A stretch of DNA of 64,000 bases from Desulfuromonadaceae bacterium (lineage in GTDB: Bacteria > Desulfobacterota > Desulfuromonadia > Geobacterales > Pseudopelobacteraceae): the NCBI GenBank assembly GCA_028687585.1, contig JAQTZV010000006.1:1-64000 (forward strand). Reading direction: 5' to 3'. Positions within the stretch are counted from its first letter, which is position 1; every line of letters begins with the position of its first letter. A model generated the notes under the pieces. The model had not been told where the DNA came from, made no database searches, and was given only the letters and a program-made list of their open reading frames with translations. This document shows, piece after piece, positions 62,674-64,000 of this stretch. A program made the translations under genes and the position numbers.

Positions 62674-63786
62674 ATGTTAAAAGTTCCATTCGTTAATCTT
62701 TCTTTACAACACAAAGCACTAAAACGCCCCTTACTCAAATCAATAGCAGAGATGCTTGATAGCGGTCAGTTTATTTTAGGGCCGGTTGTGGAAGAATTTG
62801 AGAAAACCTTCGCCGCGTTTTGTGATACTCAATTTGCCGTTGGTGTTGACAATGGCACAAATGCACTACTTCTAACCCTTAAGGCACTTGGTATCGGACC
62901 GGGCGATGAAGTTATTACGGCCGCCAACTCTTTTCTTGCTTCCGCCTCTTGTATTGCATTAGCTGGAGCTACACCAGTATTCGCGGATGTTCGTGATGAC
63001 TATGCCATTGATCCATATTTCGTGGAGTCAGTGATTACAAGCCGTACCAAAGCTATAATTCCTGTCCATCTAACCGGGCATCCTGCTGAAATGGATACTA
63101 TTATTCAACTGGCTGACAAACATTGTATTTATGTGGTTGAGGATGCAGCCCAAGCAGTGGGAGCAAAGTTTGCTGGACAGGCGGTCGGAAGCTTTGGAGT
63201 CGCAGGTTGTTTTAGCTTCCATCCCCTCAAGATTCTTAATGCTGTTGGTGACGGCGGGATGATTACTACAAGCGATTTCGCTTTATATGAAATGCTTTTG
63301 AAAGCGCGGAACCACGGCCTTAAAAGCAGGGATGAATGTGAATTCTGGAGCTTTAACGCCCGACTGGACGCAATTCAAGCAATAATACTCAGAGAAAAGA
63401 TGGAATATTTGAATCAATGGATTTCAAAGCGTAGAGATATTGCGAAGATATATAGTTCTGAACTTGCAGAATTTGTCAAAGTGCCGAGAGAAAGCGAAAG
63501 AGAAACAAGTGTGTATCAGACATACGTAATCCAGGCAGAGCGACGAAACCAGTTACAGCAGTACTTGGCAGTCCGAGGTATTGATACAAAAATCCATTAC
63601 TCTATACCGATTCACTTGCAGGAGGCTGCATCTTCACTCGGTTACAAAATAGGAGATTTTCGTGTAGCGGAATATCAATCCAACCATATATTAAGCTTGC
63701 CTATATATCCTGAATTGTCCACTGAACAGCTAGACTACGTGGTAAAAACAATAAAAAAATTTTACATGGGAACCGGAGCCCATTAA
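62674..63786 (+). CDS. DegT/DnrJ/EryC1/StrS-family sugar aminotransferase
   Basis: This 370-residue PLP enzyme has the family pattern: PFVNLSLQHKAL, GVDNGTNALLLTLKALGIGPGDEVI, VVEDAAQAVGAKFAGQ with the PLP-binding Asp, and the Schiff-base Lys in FSFHPLKILNAVGDGG. It transfers an amino group from glutamate to a keto sugar nucleotide, here possibly the 4-keto product of the gmd-like enzyme. Which carbon is aminated cannot be read from sequence. The start follows GGGGGGAC 11 bases upstream. Confidence 0.93.
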   Translation: MLKVPFVNLSLQHKALKRPLLKSIAEMLDSGQFILGPVVEEFEKTFAAFCDTQFAVGVDNGTNALLLTLKALGIGPGDEVITAANSFLASASCIALAGATPVFADVRDDYAIDPYFVESVITSRTKAIIPVHLTGHPAEMDTIIQLADKHCIYVVEDAAQAVGAKFAGQAVGSFGVAGCFSFHPLKILNAVGDGGMITTSDFALYEMLLKARNHGLKSRDECEFWSFNARLDAIQAIILREKMEYLNQWISKRRDIAKIYSSELAEFVKVPRESERETSVYQTYVIQAERRNQLQQYLAVRGIDTKIHYSIPIHLQEAASSLGYKIGDFRVAEYQSNHILSLPIYPELSTEQLDYVVKTIKKFYMGTGAH

Positions 63787-63789
63787 ATA

Positions 63790-64000
63790 ATGGCCAGAAA
63801 TATCATTGTTCTCGTTGCGGATCAGGTATGGCCTCGCATTTGCAAGATTGGGTATGGTTTAAAAGCAAACGGTTGGGATGTCGTTTTATTGCATCGTGAT
63901 CCACTAATTATTTCAAATCAAATGGAGTGCTTCGATCTTACCCACCAGTACTGCTCTGCTGACGATGCATTATTTATTGCCTCAAATTATATGCCGATTG
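63790..64000 (+). CDS. N-terminal part of a possible glycosyltransferase (partial)
   Basis: A frame starting at ATG 63790, 3 bases after the aminotransferase stop, runs off the right edge after 70 residues. It begins NIIVLVADQVWPRICKIGYGL and continues KANGWDVVLLHRD, an N-terminal Rossmann pattern like that of GT4/GT-B glycosyltransferases. The protein family cannot be fixed from this fragment. It continues the plus-strand glycan cluster. Confidence 0.6.
   Translation, partial: MARNIIVLVADQVWPRICKIGYGLKANGWDVVLLHRDPLIISNQMECFDLTHQYCSADDALFIASNYMPI

Overview
The window looks like chromosome from a member of the Geobacteraceae or a close relative (Desulfuromonadota). The evidence is a minus-strand haem/sirohaem block with a fused cobA-hemD gene behind hemA, hemC and a CcsA-type membrane protein, a Geobacter-style GEMM-Ib riboswitch, and an mlaEFD-tolC-mlaC block. 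Species cannot be named from sequence reading alone.

Region 1 (about 0-10.4 kb) is a defence and mobility island. It holds a type I restriction specificity subunit lacking its 5' end, a frameshifted unknown gene, an FRG-domain protein, a BrnT/BrnA toxin-antitoxin pair, a winged-helix regulator, an AlbA_2 (Schlafen-like) protein, the restriction subunit HsdR, and a DUF4143 ATPase preceded by a perfect 26-bp inverted repeat. No hsdM lies in the window.

Region 2 (10.4-15 kb) is a patchwork: an acetolactate-synthase-like TPP enzyme, relics of an sbcD-sbcC junction and of a short-chain dehydrogenase, small secreted or membrane proteins, a zinc metallopeptidase and tRNA-Leu(CAG).

Region 3 (15-50 kb) is mostly core genome: ndk; a cyclic-dinucleotide riboswitch (predicted 3',3'-cGAMP type) in front of a membrane protein; the haem/sirohaem operon; trxA-tlpA; truA-hslO; a UDP-glucuronate epimerase; a glycosyltransferase; a YgiQ radical SAM protein; csp; the Mla lipid-transport operon; a TetR-controlled RND efflux operon with two palindromic operator candidates; a methyltransferase/RluA/AMMECR1/deformylase/ACT group; small lipoproteins; an Hsp70-like protein; and a molybdopterin oxidoreductase.

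Region 4 (50.1-64 kb) starts with a MntA/HepT-type toxin-antitoxin pair and a second, truncated nucleotidyltransferase pair. It then enters a dense plus-strand surface-sugar or specialised-glycan cluster. That cluster contains a GDP-mannose-dehydratase-like enzyme, five radical SAM proteins (two of them in a repeated rSAM + B12-type rSAM arrangement), a GT9 glycosyltransferase, E1-alpha and E1-beta of a 2-oxoacid dehydrogenase, and a DegT sugar aminotransferase. The most striking gene (58740-59864) fuses a lipoyl domain and an E1/E3-binding domain to a PglD/NeuD-type left-handed beta-helix sugar acyltransferase. I infer that E1 loads an acyl group from a 2-oxo acid onto the fused lipoyl arm, and that the acyltransferase passes it directly to an amino sugar made by the neighbouring dehydratase and aminotransferase. 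This would be a CoA-independent sugar acylation route and is the best candidate here for an undescribed system.
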